From NCBI GenBank assembly GCA_023441105.1, contig JAEZQX010000554.1, positions 1 through 16,765 on the forward strand: a stretch of DNA of 16,765 nucleotides, read 5' to 3'. Numbering within the stretch: position 1 is the stretch's first letter; the number at the start of each line of letters is the position of its first letter. Position numbers and translations under genes: made by a program. The notes beneath the pieces were generated by a model, which ran no database searches, was not told the DNA's origin, and worked only from the letters and a program-made list of their open reading frames with translations. This stretch comes from Pseudomonadota bacterium. GTDB lineage: Bacteria > Pseudomonadota > Gammaproteobacteria > Burkholderiales > Burkholderiaceae. Below are positions 1 through 8,472 of this stretch, one piece after another.

Positions 1-2
1 CC

Positions 3-755
3 GCGGCGCTCTACGGCGGCAAGCTGAATGCCACCGCCAACGTCCAGGCCGGTGCCAAGCCGGCCGGCAACCGTTTCGATGTCGGTGCCGACCTGAACGG
101 CATCTCGATCGGGCCGCTGCTCCGGGACGTGGCCAACAAGGACCTGCTGGAGGGGCAGGGCAACGTCAAGCTCAAGCTCAACGGCGACGGCGGCACCGTT
201 GCCACCATCAAGCGCAGCCTCGATGGCAATGCAGCCATCAACCTGCAGAACGGGGCGATCAAGGGCATCAACCTCGGCGAGACCATCCGCAATGCCCGCA
301 ACCTGCTGCAAGGCGGCGGGAAGTCCGAGACCAAGGCGTCCGACGCGACGCAGAAGACCGACTTCACGGAGCTTGCCGTCAGCTTCGTCATCAAGGATGG
401 CATCGCGACCAGCAACGACCTCGACGTCAAGTCGCCGCTGCTGCGCATCGGCGGCGAGGGTCGCGCCGACCTGGCCGCCAGCACGCTGGACTACACGGTC
501 AAGGCGTCGGTCGTTGCCACCAGCACCGGCCAGGGCGGCAAGGAGCTGGAGGGCCTGCGGGGCGTGACGGTGCCGGTGCGGCTCACCGGGCCGTTCGACC
601 AGCTGGCATGGCAGATCGACTGGGAGACCGCCGGGAAGGAGGCGCTCAAGGGGCGCGCCAAGGAGGAGCTGCAGAAGCGCCTCGGCACCGACGACCTGGA
701 GGGCAAGGCGAAGGAGCGGGCCAGGGATGCCCTGAAGGGCCTGTTCGGACGCTGA
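3..755 (+). CDS. AsmA family protein, C-terminal part (5' end outside window)
   Basis: This open frame enters from the left edge and ends with TGA at 753-755, giving 250 visible residues. AsmA-family proteins are inner-membrane-anchored periplasmic proteins linked to outer-membrane biogenesis and lipid transport. The visible part looks like the conserved C-terminal domain: repeated short beta-type segments, the stretch LQNGAIKGINLGETIRNA, and a region built on 'DFTELAVSFVIKDG' followed by 'LRIGGEGRADLAASTLDY' and 'VPVRLTGPFDQLAWQIDW', a typical AsmA ending. The last 40 residues are a charged Lys/Glu/Arg-rich helical tail. An internal ATG at 129 is not the real start, because homologous-looking sequence continues upstream in frame. 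It converges with the sulfatase gene 84 nt away. The family call is recognition of the pattern and is fairly secure; the substrate is unknown. Confidence 0.85.
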   Translation, partial: AALYGGKLNATANVQAGAKPAGNRFDVGADLNGISIGPLLRDVANKDLLEGQGNVKLKLNGDGGTVATIKRSLDGNAAINLQNGAIKGINLGETIRNARNLLQGGGKSETKASDATQKTDFTELAVSFVIKDGIATSNDLDVKSPLLRIGGEGRADLAASTLDYTVKASVVATSTGQGGKELEGLRGVTVPVRLTGPFDQLAWQIDWETAGKEALKGRAKEELQKRLGTDDLEGKAKERARDALKGLFGR

Positions 756-839
756 GCAGCCTGGCACCATCGTCGGCAACCTGCGCCGGCGCCGCTGCTT
801 GCGCGACGCATCGCCGCTCGCGCTATCGCCTGTCGCGAG

Positions 840-2141
840 TCAGCGCGCCGGCATGTCCGCTTCGGTGTAGACGAGGATGCTCTTCGCATCCGGCGGGATC
901 GGCGCCATGGTGGCATTCCATTCGTCGTACTGCCGGCGCATGGCGGCCAGTCGCTCCGGATGGCGGTGCGCCAGGTTGGCGCGCTCGCGCTCGTCCCGCG
1001 ACAGGTCGAAGAGGTATTCGTGTTCCTCGATGGCGAGGTACTTCCAGTCGCCCTCCCGCAGCGCCTTCTGGCTGCGGTACTTCATGCGCCAGTAGAGGCT
1101 GCGATCGATGGTGGCTGCCGGATCCCGCAGCACCGGCAGCAGCGACAGGCCATCGAGCGGCACCCCCGGATCGGGTTGGACGCCGGCGATGTCGAACATG
1201 GTGACCGCCCAGTCCATGGTCATCGCCTGTTGCCGGGTCAGCGTGCCCGCCGGCACGGCCCGGGGCCAGCGCACGATGTAGGGCACGCGGATGCCGCCTT
1301 CGGTGAGGTCCATCTTGCCGCCGACCAGCGGCCAGTTATCGGAGAAGCGCTCGCCGCCGTTGTCGCTGGTGAAGACCACCAGGGTGTCGTCGCCCAGCCC
1401 GCCTTCATCGATCGCCTGCAGCAGCCGGCCGATGCCTTCGTCCATCTCGCGGATCATCTGCTGGTAGACGTGGATCGAGCCGCCGTCCTTGTGGCGGATG
1501 TCGGCGTCGATCGCCGGCACCGGCCCGCCCTGTGCGCGCGTTTCCCACGGCCAATGGGGTGCCGTGTAGTGCAGGCTCAAGAGGAACGGCTGGCGGTCCG
1601 CCGCCCGCTGGCGCACGTAGTCGACCGCGTGGTCGCTCAGCAGGTCGGTGAGGTAGCGGCCTTCGCCGTCGAACGGCTCACCGTCCTTCACCAGGTCGTG
1701 CTTGCCTTCGCGATCGAGGTGGCTGAAATAGCTGACGCCGCCCGACAGCGGCCCGATGTGCTGCTGGTAGCCGCTCTTGAGTGGGCCGAAGTGCGGCGGG
1801 TAGCCGAGGTGCCACTTGCCCACCAGTGCCGTGCGGTAGCCGGCGGCCCGCAGGATCGACGGCAGCGTCGGATGCGACGGCGGCAGCCCGACCTCGGTGT
1901 GGCCGTAGAAGCGCGCCGTCATCGGCTCCTCGGCGGCGCCGCGCAGCTGGTACTGGTAGCGGCCGGTGATCATCGCGAAGCGCGTCGGCGAGCACACCGG
2001 CGAGTTGGCGTAGCCCTGGGTGAAGCGCAAGCCTTCGGCGGCCATCCGGTCGAGGTTGGGCGAGACCGGCAGGCGTCCGCCGTAGCAGCCGAGATCGGCA
2101 TAGCCGAGGTCGTCGGCGACGATGAAGACGAAGTTGGTCAT
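840..2141 (-). CDS. Type I (formylglycine) sulfatase, apparently cytoplasmic
   Basis: A 433-residue sulfatase of the alkaline-phosphatase superfamily, hydrolysing a sulfate ester. Motifs seen: DD at 10-11 (calcium ligands), the formylglycine site CSPTR with C50 fitting CxPxR, GKWHLG with K109 and H111, H196 in TAPHWPWE, D260-N261 in FTSDNGGE, and K276. All expected active-site positions are present, so it should be active once C50 is oxidised by a maturase, which is not in the window. I chose the ATG at 2141 because MTNFVFIVADDLGYAD is the classical sulfatase N terminus and a GGAG lies just upstream, inside the end of the Bug gene; the frame stays open further upstream but that part is unlike the family. 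There is no signal peptide, which points to a cytoplasmic substrate. It starts 7 nt after the Bug stop, so it is probably co-transcribed and translationally coupled. The substrate is unknown. Confidence 0.9.
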   Translation of the reverse strand: MTNFVFIVADDLGYADLGCYGGRLPVSPNLDRMAAEGLRFTQGYANSPVCSPTRFAMITGRYQYQLRGAAEEPMTARFYGHTEVGLPPSHPTLPSILRAAGYRTALVGKWHLGYPPHFGPLKSGYQQHIGPLSGGVSYFSHLDREGKHDLVKDGEPFDGEGRYLTDLLSDHAVDYVRQRAADRQPFLLSLHYTAPHWPWETRAQGGPVPAIDADIRHKDGGSIHVYQQMIREMDEGIGRLLQAIDEGGLGDDTLVVFTSDNGGERFSDNWPLVGGKMDLTEGGIRVPYIVRWPRAVPAGTLTRQQAMTMDWAVTMFDIAGVQPDPGVPLDGLSLLPVLRDPAATIDRSLYWRMKYRSQKALREGDWKYLAIEEHEYLFDLSRDERERANLAHRHPERLAAMRRQYDEWNATMAPIPPDAKSILVYTEADMPAR

Positions 2142-2148
2142 TCGCGGC

Positions 2149-3198
2149 TCACTCCACGTGCATGCCGGTTGCGCGGATAATCTCGCCGTAGCGCTGCCTG
2201 AGGCTTGCCAGCCGGGCCGCGGCTGCGGCACCGCTTTCGGCAAGCACTTCCATGTCGAGGCTCGCGAGCCGCGCTTTCACGTCGGCCTGCGCAAGCGCCT
2301 CGCGCATCGCCTCGCCGAGCCGGGTCACCACCGCCGGCGGCGTGGCCGCCGGCACCATGGTGGTGTAGAGCACTTCGAATGCGAGGTCTGGCAGTCCGGC
2401 TTCCGAAACGGTCGGCACATCCGGGGCGAGCGGGGATCGGCGCGGGCTGGTCACGGCGAGCGGCACGATCCGGCCTTCCTTCACCTGGGGCAGCAGGCCG
2501 GGAGTCGCCAGGATGCCGGCCTGCACTTCGCCCGACGCGATGGCGAGTACGGCAGGCGCATTGCCGCGGTACAGGATGTGGTTGGCCTTGATGCCGGTGG
2601 CCGCGGCCAGTATCGATGCCGCCATGTGGCCGGGGCTGCCGTTGCCGGCGTTGCTGAAGGTGACCGGTTGCTGGCGTCCCTTGTCGATGAGGTCCTGCAG
2701 CTCGCGGGCGCCGACGCCGGGATGGGTGCCGATCATCAGGCCGGACGACGCGAGCGTCATCACCGGCACCAGTGCCTCGGTCTTGAAGGGCAGTGACTTG
2801 TAGACGCCGGGATTGATCGTCAGCGGCGTGTCGATGGAGACCAGCACGCTGTAGCCGTCCGGTGCGCCTTCCGCCACCAGGGCCGCGCCGATGTTGCCGC
2901 CGGCGCCGGGCTTGTTCTCGACCACCACCGGCTGGCCCAGCGAAGCCTGGAGCTTGTCGCCGACCGTGCGGGCGAGGATGTCGAGCGGCCCGCCGGCCGG
3001 GAAATTGACGACGAAGCGGATCGGCTTGTCGGGATAGCGGGCCTGCGCGAACGTGGGCGAGGCCGATGCGATGGCCAGCGCCGCGATCGTTGCCCGGGCG
3101 CAAGGCCGCCACGCGCCTGCTGCCGCCACGCCGAGCGCTGCCGCTGCTGCTCGCACCGCACCTCTCGTTGCCGCTGCCGCGCTCGTTACCGTTGCCAT
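2149..3198 (-). CDS. Bug/TctC-family periplasmic substrate-binding protein
   Basis: A 349-residue tripartite tricarboxylate transporter receptor of the Bug family, which binds carboxylates or other small acids in the periplasm. The N terminus is long, alanine-rich and hydrophobic, with a likely signal-peptidase site after ...SPTFAQA. The mature part begins RYPDKPIRFVVNFPAGGPLD, the usual Bug opening, followed by ENKPGAGGNIGA and a DGYS segment, and ends with the expected helical C terminus. The ATG at 3198 is preceded by a good AGGAGA ribosome site 6 nt away. It lies 32 nt after the dehydratase gene and 7 nt before the sulfatase gene, so it belongs to that operon. No TctA or TctB membrane partner is in the window, which is common for the many orphan Bug proteins of betaproteobacteria. 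The ligand cannot be read from sequence; the neighbours suggest a sugar acid or sulfated compound. Confidence 0.92.
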   Translation of the reverse strand: MATVTSAAAATRGAVRAAAAALGVAAAGAWRPCARATIAALAIASASPTFAQARYPDKPIRFVVNFPAGGPLDILARTVGDKLQASLGQPVVVENKPGAGGNIGAALVAEGAPDGYSVLVSIDTPLTINPGVYKSLPFKTEALVPVMTLASSGLMIGTHPGVGARELQDLIDKGRQQPVTFSNAGNGSPGHMAASILAAATGIKANHILYRGNAPAVLAIASGEVQAGILATPGLLPQVKEGRIVPLAVTSPRRSPLAPDVPTVSEAGLPDLAFEVLYTTMVPAATPPAVVTRLGEAMREALAQADVKARLASLDMEVLAESGAAAAARLASLRQRYGEIIRATGMHVE

Positions 3199-3230
3199 TG
3201 GCGATCTCCTGCAAGCGGCGCCGATCGGCG

Positions 3231-4970
3231 CTAGTGGATTTCTGGTTCGCCGGCGACCGCTCCTTCCGGCCTCGCCTCCAGGAAGTCGAAGTCGCACCCC
3301 TCGTTGGCCTGCCGGATGTGCTTGAGGTAGATCGCGCCGTAGCCGCGGCTGAAGCGCGGCGGCGGCGGCTGCCAGGCGGCTCGCCGGGCGGCCAGCTCCT
3401 CGTCGCTGACCTGCAGCCGCAGCTGGCGCGCCTCGACGTCGAGCGTGATCAGGTCGCCGCTGCGTACCAGCGCCAGCGGTCCGCCGACATGGCTCTCGGG
3501 GGCCACGTGCAGGACACAGGCGCCGTAGCTGGTGCCGCTCATGCGCGCATCCGAAATGCGCACCATGTCCCGTACGCCTTTCTGCAGCAGCTTCTTCGGG
3601 ATGGGCAGTTGCCCCCATTCCGGCATGCCCGGCGCGCCCTGGGGACCGGCGCTCTTCAGCACGATCACCGAGTGCTCGTCGATGTCGAGCTCCGGCAGGT
3701 CGATGCGCGCCGCCATGTCGTCGTAGTTCTCGAAGACCACGGCCGGGCCGGTGTGGCGCAGCAGGTGCGGCTCCATTGCCGCCGGCTTGATGACGGCACC
3801 GTCCGGCGCCAGGTTGCCATGCAGCACCGCCAGGCCGCCGCTGGCGACCAGCGGCCTGTCGAGCGGCCGGATCACCTCGTCGTTGTAGACGGTGGCGTCG
3901 GCGACGTTCTCGCCGAGGGTGCTGCCAGTCACGGTCCGGCAGCTGCCGTCGATCATGTCGCCGAGCCGCTTGAGCAGCGCGCGCAGGCCGCCGGCATAGT
4001 AGAAATCCTCCATCAGGAAGGCGCCGGAGGGACGCAGGTTGGCGAGCACCGGCGTCTCGCGGGCCAGCGCGTCGAATTTTGCGAGGTCGAGGCCGACGCC
4101 CGCCCGCCTGGCCATCGCGATCAGGTGGACGATGGCATTGGTCGAGCCGCCCAACGCGAGCACCGTGACGACGGCGTTGCGAAACGACGCCTCGGCGAGG
4201 AAGTCGCTTGGCCGGAGATCCTCCCACACCATCTCGACGATGCGCTTGCCGCTGAGCGTGGCCATCTGCGCGTGGCGCGAATCCGGCGCCGGAATCGATG
4301 CCGCCCCGGCCAGGGTGAAGCCGAGCGCCTCGCTGGCGGAGGTCATCGTCGATGCCGTGCCCATGGTCATGCAATGACCCGGCGAACGCGCGATGCCGTC
4401 CTCGACTTCCTGCCAGTCGTCCTCGGTGATGTTGCCCGCGCGCAGTTCCGCCCAGTACTTCCAGGTGTCGCTGCCGCTGCCGATGACACCGCCCTTGTAG
4501 TCGCCGCGCAGCATCGGGCCGGCCGGCACGAAGATGGTCGGCAGGTCGACGCTGGTTGCACCCATCAGCAGGGCGGGCGTGGTCTTGTCGCAGCCGCCCA
4601 GCAGGACGCAACCGTCGGCAGGGTAGGAGCGCAGCAGTTCCTCCGTCTCCATGGCCAGCAGGTTGCGATAAAGCATGGTGGTGGGCTTCTGGAACGGCTC
4701 GGACAGCGACAGCGCCGGCATTTCCACCGGGAAGCCGCCGGCCTGCCAGACGCCGCGCTTGACCTCCTCGGCGCGCTGCCGGAAATGGCTGTGGCAGGGA
4801 TTGATGTCGCTCCAGGTGTTGATGATCGCGATCACCGGCTTGCCGGCGTAGTCGCTGCGGTGGTAGCCCATCTGCGCGGTGCGCGAACGATGCCCGAAGG
4901 AGCGCAGGTCCTTCACGCCGTACCAGCGGTGGCTGCGAAGCTGTTCGGGTTTCAGTCGGGGCTTGCTCAT
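3231..4970 (-). CDS. IlvD/Edd-family dehydratase, probably a sugar-acid (L-arabinonate-type) dehydratase
   Basis: A 579-residue Fe-S dehydratase that would turn an aldonic acid into its 2-keto-3-deoxy product. The cluster cysteines are C59 (DINPCHSHF), C127 (GGCDKTTPA) and C200 (SPGHCMTMG). As I recall, these are the same positions as the [2Fe-2S] ligands of the Rhizobium L-arabinonate dehydratase. K129 follows C127 as a probable Mg ligand, and the catalytic serine would be S478 in [10 protein letters not shown]. The segments [11 protein letters not shown] and [17 protein letters not shown] are typical of the pentonate/sugar-acid branch rather than the valine/isoleucine IlvD branch. The ATG at 4970 has a GGAG about 10 nt upstream. 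It is 64 nt downstream of the MFS gene and 32 nt upstream of the Bug gene. The family is sure; the exact substrate (arabinonate, xylonate, fuconate or another acid) is inference. No aldolase or second dehydratase of the pathway is visible in this cluster. Confidence 0.92.
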   Translation of the reverse strand: MSKPRLKPEQLRSHRWYGVKDLRSFGHRSRTAQMGYHRSDYAGKPVIAIINTWSDINPCHSHFRQRAEEVKRGVWQAGGFPVEMPALSLSEPFQKPTTMLYRNLLAMETEELLRSYPADGCVLLGGCDKTTPALLMGATSVDLPTIFVPAGPMLRGDYKGGVIGSGSDTWKYWAELRAGNITEDDWQEVEDGIARSPGHCMTMGTASTMTSASEALGFTLAGAASIPAPDSRHAQMATLSGKRIVEMVWEDLRPSDFLAEASFRNAVVTVLALGGSTNAIVHLIAMARRAGVGLDLAKFDALARETPVLANLRPSGAFLMEDFYYAGGLRALLKRLGDMIDGSCRTVTGSTLGENVADATVYNDEVIRPLDRPLVASGGLAVLHGNLAPDGAVIKPAAMEPHLLRHTGPAVVFENYDDMAARIDLPELDIDEHSVIVLKSAGPQGAPGMPEWGQLPIPKKLLQKGVRDMVRISDARMSGTSYGACVLHVAPESHVGGPLALVRSGDLITLDVEARQLRLQVSDEELAARRAAWQPPPPRFSRGYGAIYLKHIRQANEGCDFDFLEARPEGAVAGEPEIH

Positions 4971-5034
4971 CTGCAGTCGTCTCCGGTGCGCCGAAGGGCC
5001 GATGATAAGCCGTCCGCGGCAGCCGGCCGGCGGG

Positions 5035-6510
5035 TCAGGCCGCGCGGTGCCCGTCCGCCGGATCCACGCGCATCAGCCGGGCGGCGAAGACGGCGCTGCC
5101 GATGACCAGCGCCAGGATCGCGAACGCTTCATGGAATGCCGGCAGCTGCGCCGCCGCGTTGCCGGCGGTCGCGGTCTGCACGCCATGCACATGCAGCCGC
5201 CATTCGAGGAAGATGCCGATCAGGTTGACGCCGACGGCGCCGCCGAGCTGCCGCACGAAGTTGATGGTGCTCGATCCCTGCGCCACCAGCTTGAGGTCGA
5301 GTCCGCGCATCGCGCCGAGGTTGAGCGAGGGCAGGACGAAGCCAAGGCCGATGCGACCGATCGCGGTCCAGACCATCAGCAGCCACAGCGCAGTCCCCAG
5401 GCCGACGCTGAGCATCAGCGCGAATGACAGCGCCAGCAGCAGCAGGCCGGCCATCACCAGGTAGTGGATCGGCAGCCGGTCGGCGAGCCGTCCGGCGATC
5501 GGGATCGTGATCGCCAGGACGATACCCGCCGGCAGCAGCACGGCGCCGGCCTGCGACGGCGGCAGCTGCAATGCCAGCTGCATGAAAACCGGCACCAGGT
5601 AGGTCGAGCCGAACAGCGCCATGCCGTAGATGAAGGCGACCAGCGAGGCCATCGCGAAGCTGCGCTTGCGGAACAGCGCCAGGTTGAGCAGCGGCTTGGC
5701 GACGCGGTGCTGGTGGGCGATGAAGCCGATCCCGAGGGCAATTGCCAGGCCGAGCAGGCCCAGGGACAGCAAGGGCAGGGTGCCCGGCGCGGCGTCGTGC
5801 AGCTGCACCAGGCCATTGAGCAGGGCGAGCAGCGCGGCAGCCAGCAGCAGCCAGCCGAGCCAGTCGAAGCGGCCACCGTCGCGGCCCGCCGCGACGCCGC
5901 CTGGCGCGGTGGCCGGCAGGTGGCGCCGGGCCATCAGCAGGGCGGCGACGCAGAAGGGCGCCACCACGAAGAAGATCGAGCGCCAGCCGAACTGCTCGAC
6001 GAGCAGGCCGCCGATGCTGGGTCCGAGCGCGGGGGCAAGCACTACGCCCATGCCGAAGACCCCCATCGCCTTGCCTTGCTCGCGCGTGCCGAAGACGTAG
6101 AGGATGAGGATCGCCGGTATCGGCTGCATCACCCCGGCCGCCAGCCCTTCGGCGACCCGCATCGCCATGACGAACTCGTAGCTGCCGGCGAGACCGCCGG
6201 CGACCCCGCCGAAGAGCAGCACCAGGTTGGCGGCGACGTATGTCGCGCGATAGCCGAAGCGCGACAGCAGCCAGGGCGTCGCCAGCATCGATACCGTCAT
6301 CGCCGCCATGAAGCCGGTGGACATCCACTGCGCCCGCTCCTGTCCCAGCGCGAAGACGGCGCTCATGTCGGGCACGGCGACGTTGACGATGGTCGACGAC
6401 ATGATCGAGGCCACGGTGCCGATCATGACCGTCAGGAGGATCCACCAGCGATCGCTCCGCGGCGCCGTCTCGGTGGACGGCGCGGTGGGGGAGGCGGAAG
6501 CGGGCGGCAT
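5035..6510 (-). CDS. MFS transporter, DHA2 (EmrB/QacA-like) family
   Basis: A 491-residue inner-membrane transporter with about 14 predicted hydrophobic segments, the DHA2 layout of proton-driven exporters. The first membrane segment ([20 protein letters not shown]) runs into IVNVAVPDM, the family's TM1 signature. [10 protein letters not shown] is a motif A loop, and [10 protein letters not shown] is the antiporter motif C. I chose the ATG at 6510, giving a short cytosolic Ser/Pro-rich tail of about 20 residues. An in-frame ATG at 6588 and another at 6855 are possible, but the extra residues look untranslated and overlap the divergent promoter region. No clear Shine-Dalgarno site supports any of them. 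No EmrA/HlyD adaptor or TolC gene is nearby. It is the first gene of the minus-strand run ending in the sulfatase; the 64-nt gap to the dehydratase leaves open whether it belongs to that operon. The substrate is unknown. Confidence 0.88.
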   Translation of the reverse strand: MPPASASPTAPSTETAPRSDRWWILLTVMIGTVASIMSSTIVNVAVPDMSAVFALGQERAQWMSTGFMAAMTVSMLATPWLLSRFGYRATYVAANLVLLFGGVAGGLAGSYEFVMAMRVAEGLAAGVMQPIPAILILYVFGTREQGKAMGVFGMGVVLAPALGPSIGGLLVEQFGWRSIFFVVAPFCVAALLMARRHLPATAPGGVAAGRDGGRFDWLGWLLLAAALLALLNGLVQLHDAAPGTLPLLSLGLLGLAIALGIGFIAHQHRVAKPLLNLALFRKRSFAMASLVAFIYGMALFGSTYLVPVFMQLALQLPPSQAGAVLLPAGIVLAITIPIAGRLADRLPIHYLVMAGLLLLALSFALMLSVGLGTALWLLMVWTAIGRIGLGFVLPSLNLGAMRGLDLKLVAQGSSTINFVRQLGGAVGVNLIGIFLEWRLHVHGVQTATAGNAAAQLPAFHEAFAILALVIGSAVFAARLMRVDPADGHRAA

Positions 6511-6545
6511 GGGCGACGGCAGGGTGTGACGTAGTGCTTGAAGGC

Positions 6546-6560
6546 TAGCGCTTGGCGCTA
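6546..6560. promoter_or_regulatory. Short inverted repeat in the MFS/lipoprotein divergent region, possible operator
   Basis: Arms TAGCGC (6546-6551) and GCGCTA (6555-6560) are perfectly complementary around a TTG centre. The repeat lies 36 nt upstream of the chosen MFS start and 119 nt upstream of the lipoprotein start, where a repressor site could control either gene. No regulator gene sits beside it. A 6-bp arm can arise by chance in this GC-rich DNA, so this is tentative. Confidence 0.3.
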
Positions 6561-6679
6561 TCGGCGCGAGGGGGTGTAAGGGTAGCATCACGCCCGGCCG
6601 CGAGTCGCCCCCGGAAACGGCCACGGGGCGGGCGGTCCGAACGATGTCTGCGCGTAGTACCTTGTCCACGGAGAACGGG

Positions 6680-7534
6680 ATGAAATATCGGTTGTTGACC
6701 GCCGGCGGCGTGCTGGCACTGAGTGCTTGCGCCAGCATGTCGGGCGTCGAGATGGGCAGCCAGCAGGCGAAGACGGTGGCCACCGGCTCGGCCGCCGGCT
6801 CGAGCTCGGCCAACGCGAACGCCATGCTCGAGCGCTGCGACGAGAGCCTCGGCACCTTGTCGGTGATCGAGGACCAGAACGCGACCTGGTTTCACGAGCT
6901 GCGCAACGAATACCGGCTGCAGTCGACGGTGCCGCTGATCAGGCTGCTGGTGCAGCAGTCCAACTGCTTCGTGGTCGTCGAGCGGGGCGGTCGCGGCATG
7001 ACGCAGATGAACCGCGAGCGCGAGCTGGCCGCGTCCGGCGAAATGCGCGCCGGCAGTAACTTCGGCCAGGGCCAGATGGTCGCCGCCGACTATAGCCTCA
7101 ACCCCAGCATCGCCTTCAGCCAGAGCGATGCCGGCGGCGTCGGCGCCGCGCTGAGCGGCTTCGGCCGCTCGTTCGGTGTCCTTGGCGCGGTGGCCGGCAA
7201 CATGAAGTTCAAGGAGGCTTCCACCATGCTGACGCTGGTCGACAACCGCTCCGGCGTGCAGCTCGGTGCCGCCGAAGGCAGCGCCTCCAAGACCGACTTC
7301 GGCGGCTGGAGCAGCCTGCTCGGCAGTCGCGCCGGCGGCTCGCTGGGCGGCTACACCAACACCGCGGAGGGCAAGGTGCTGGCCGGCGCCTTCGCCGATG
7401 CCTACAACCAACTGGTGATGTCGGTACGCAGCTACCGGGCGCAGGAAGTGCGCGGCGGCCTCGGCACCGGTGGCCGGCTGGGGGTGTCCGGCGGCAGCAC
7501 GCCGGCGTCGAGGGAGCTGTCGAAGTCGAGGTAG
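6680..7534 (+). CDS. CsgG/HfaB-like outer-membrane lipoprotein
   Basis: A 284-residue lipoprotein. The start at 6680 gives a short signal peptide MKYRLLTAGGVLALSAC with a lipobox LSAC, so C17 would be lipidated, and a GGAGAA ribosome site lies 6 nt upstream; an earlier ATG at 6644 would bury the signal. The mature part carries an 'NCFVVVERG' segment followed by a REREL helix, a Gly/Ala-rich middle, 'LTLVDNRSGVQLGAAEGSA' and a helical C terminus. This resembles the CsgG family, whose best-known member forms the curli secretion pore and whose other members are poorly defined. The C terminus ends in a Gly/Ser-rich stretch. No csgA, csgB, csgE or csgF genes are present, so a curli role is not supported. 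It is divergent from the MFS gene and 27 nt upstream of the EamA gene, which may be co-transcribed. Confidence 0.72.
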   Translation: MKYRLLTAGGVLALSACASMSGVEMGSQQAKTVATGSAAGSSSANANAMLERCDESLGTLSVIEDQNATWFHELRNEYRLQSTVPLIRLLVQQSNCFVVVERGGRGMTQMNRERELAASGEMRAGSNFGQGQMVAADYSLNPSIAFSQSDAGGVGAALSGFGRSFGVLGAVAGNMKFKEASTMLTLVDNRSGVQLGAAEGSASKTDFGGWSSLLGSRAGGSLGGYTNTAEGKVLAGAFADAYNQLVMSVRSYRAQEVRGGLGTGGRLGVSGGSTPASRELSKSR

Positions 7535-7561
7535 GCTGCACCTGATCCGCCGCTGTACTGC

Positions 7562-8467
7562 ATGACCACGGCCTTCGCCGTCCTGGCGCTGGTCTTCAAC
7601 GCCACCACCTGGGGACTGGCGTGGCTGCCGATCCGGATGCTCACCGACGCCGGTCTGCATCCGCTATGGGCAACCGCCATGATCTACGTCACGGCGACCG
7701 CCGGGCTGGCGCTGGTGCTGCGGGGGCGGCTCGGCGAGGGCCTGCGGCAGTCGCGCGGGCTCTGGTGGCTGGCGGCCGCCAGCGGCCTCACCAACGCCAG
7801 CTTCAACTGGGCCGTGACGCTGACCGATGTCGCGCGGGTGGCGCTGCTCTTCTACCTGATGCCGGTCTGGGCCGCCTTGCTGGCCCGCTGGCTGCTGAAG
7901 GAGCCGGTGACAGGGCTGGTGATCGTGCGGATCGCGGTGGCGCTGGCGGGCGCCGGTCTCGTGTTCTTCGATCCCCTGCGCGAGCCGGGTACCAGCTCGT
8001 GGCTGGCCGATGCGCTGGCGGTGACGGCAGGCATGTCGTTCGCCGTCAATACGGTGCTGCTGCGCCGGGTCGCCGGCCAGTCGCGCGGCGCGATTGCCCT
8101 CGCCATGTTCAGCGGTGCCGCGGCGACACCCCTGGTGGTCGGCCTGCTGATGTCGGCGGCGGGATCGGTGCTGCTGCCGTTGCCGTCGTCGGCGGGTGTC
8201 TGGATCCTGGTCGTGGCGGCGACGGCCACGGCCTATCTGCTGGGCAATCTCGCGCTCCAGTACGGCGCTGCCCGCCTGCCGGCGAACACCACGGCGCTGA
8301 TCATGCTGACCGAAGTCGCCGTGGCAGCCGCCTCGGGCGCATTGATTGCCGGCGAAGTCCTGACCTCGCGGGTGCTGATCGGCGGCCTGCTGATCATCGC
8401 GGCGGCGGCCTCGTCGGTGCTGGTGACCGGACGGCGACCGGGCAGGGCCGCCGGGGCGGCGGGCTGA
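7562..8467 (+). CDS. EamA/DMT-superfamily permease
   Basis: A 301-residue integral membrane protein with about ten hydrophobic segments in two repeated halves, the EamA (RhaT/YdcZ-like) drug/metabolite transporter architecture. The first half opens with a hydrophobic helix containing NATTWGLAWLPIRML and the conserved 'LLFYLMPVWAALLARWLLKE' turn. The second repeat holds 'LGNLALQYGAARLPANTTAL' followed by a final pair of helices and a short Arg/Gly-rich tail. Such proteins export amino acids, metabolites or toxic compounds; nothing here fixes the substrate. The ATG at 7562 has no convincing Shine-Dalgarno site, so initiation may depend on read-through from the lipoprotein gene 27 nt upstream. 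Its stop is only 5 nt from the dsbB stop on the other strand, so the two transcripts must overlap at their 3' ends. Confidence 0.9.
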   Translation: MTTAFAVLALVFNATTWGLAWLPIRMLTDAGLHPLWATAMIYVTATAGLALVLRGRLGEGLRQSRGLWWLAAASGLTNASFNWAVTLTDVARVALLFYLMPVWAALLARWLLKEPVTGLVIVRIAVALAGAGLVFFDPLREPGTSSWLADALAVTAGMSFAVNTVLLRRVAGQSRGAIALAMFSGAAATPLVVGLLMSAAGSVLLPLPSSAGVWILVVAATATAYLLGNLALQYGAARLPANTTALIMLTEVAVAAASGALIAGEVLTSRVLIGGLLIIAAAASSVLVTGRRPGRAAGAAG

Positions 8468-8472
8468 GAGGA

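Noticed and set aside
802..837. CGCGAC/GTCGCG inverted repeat between the convergent AsmA and sulfatase stops
   Set aside because: Only 6 bp with a 24-nt loop and no T tract; in this GC-rich context it is likely to be chance, so I do not call a terminator.
960..2180. A 406-codon open frame antisense to the sulfatase gene
   Set aside because: The translation is His/Arg/Val-rich without domains and it lies opposite a complete sulfatase.
2149..4611. An 820-codon open frame on the minus strand extending the Bug frame upstream across the dehydratase gene
   Set aside because: Residues upstream of 3198 are Arg/Ala/Gly-rich frame-shadow sequence of the dehydratase gene, and a good ribosome site and signal peptide mark the real start at 3198.
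3231..4970. Naming the dehydratase ilvD (valine/isoleucine synthesis)
   Set aside because: The [11 protein letters not shown] and [15 protein letters not shown] segments and the catabolic neighbours fit the sugar-acid branch better than biosynthetic IlvD.
3066..5105. A 679-codon open frame antisense to the dehydratase and Bug genes
   Set aside because: It is a composition shadow: high GC keeps the antisense frame open, and the protein has no recognisable domain, whereas the opposite strand has complete motifs.
6680..7534. A curli secretion role for the CsgG-like lipoprotein
   Set aside because: No other curli gene is in the window and the similarity is at family level only.
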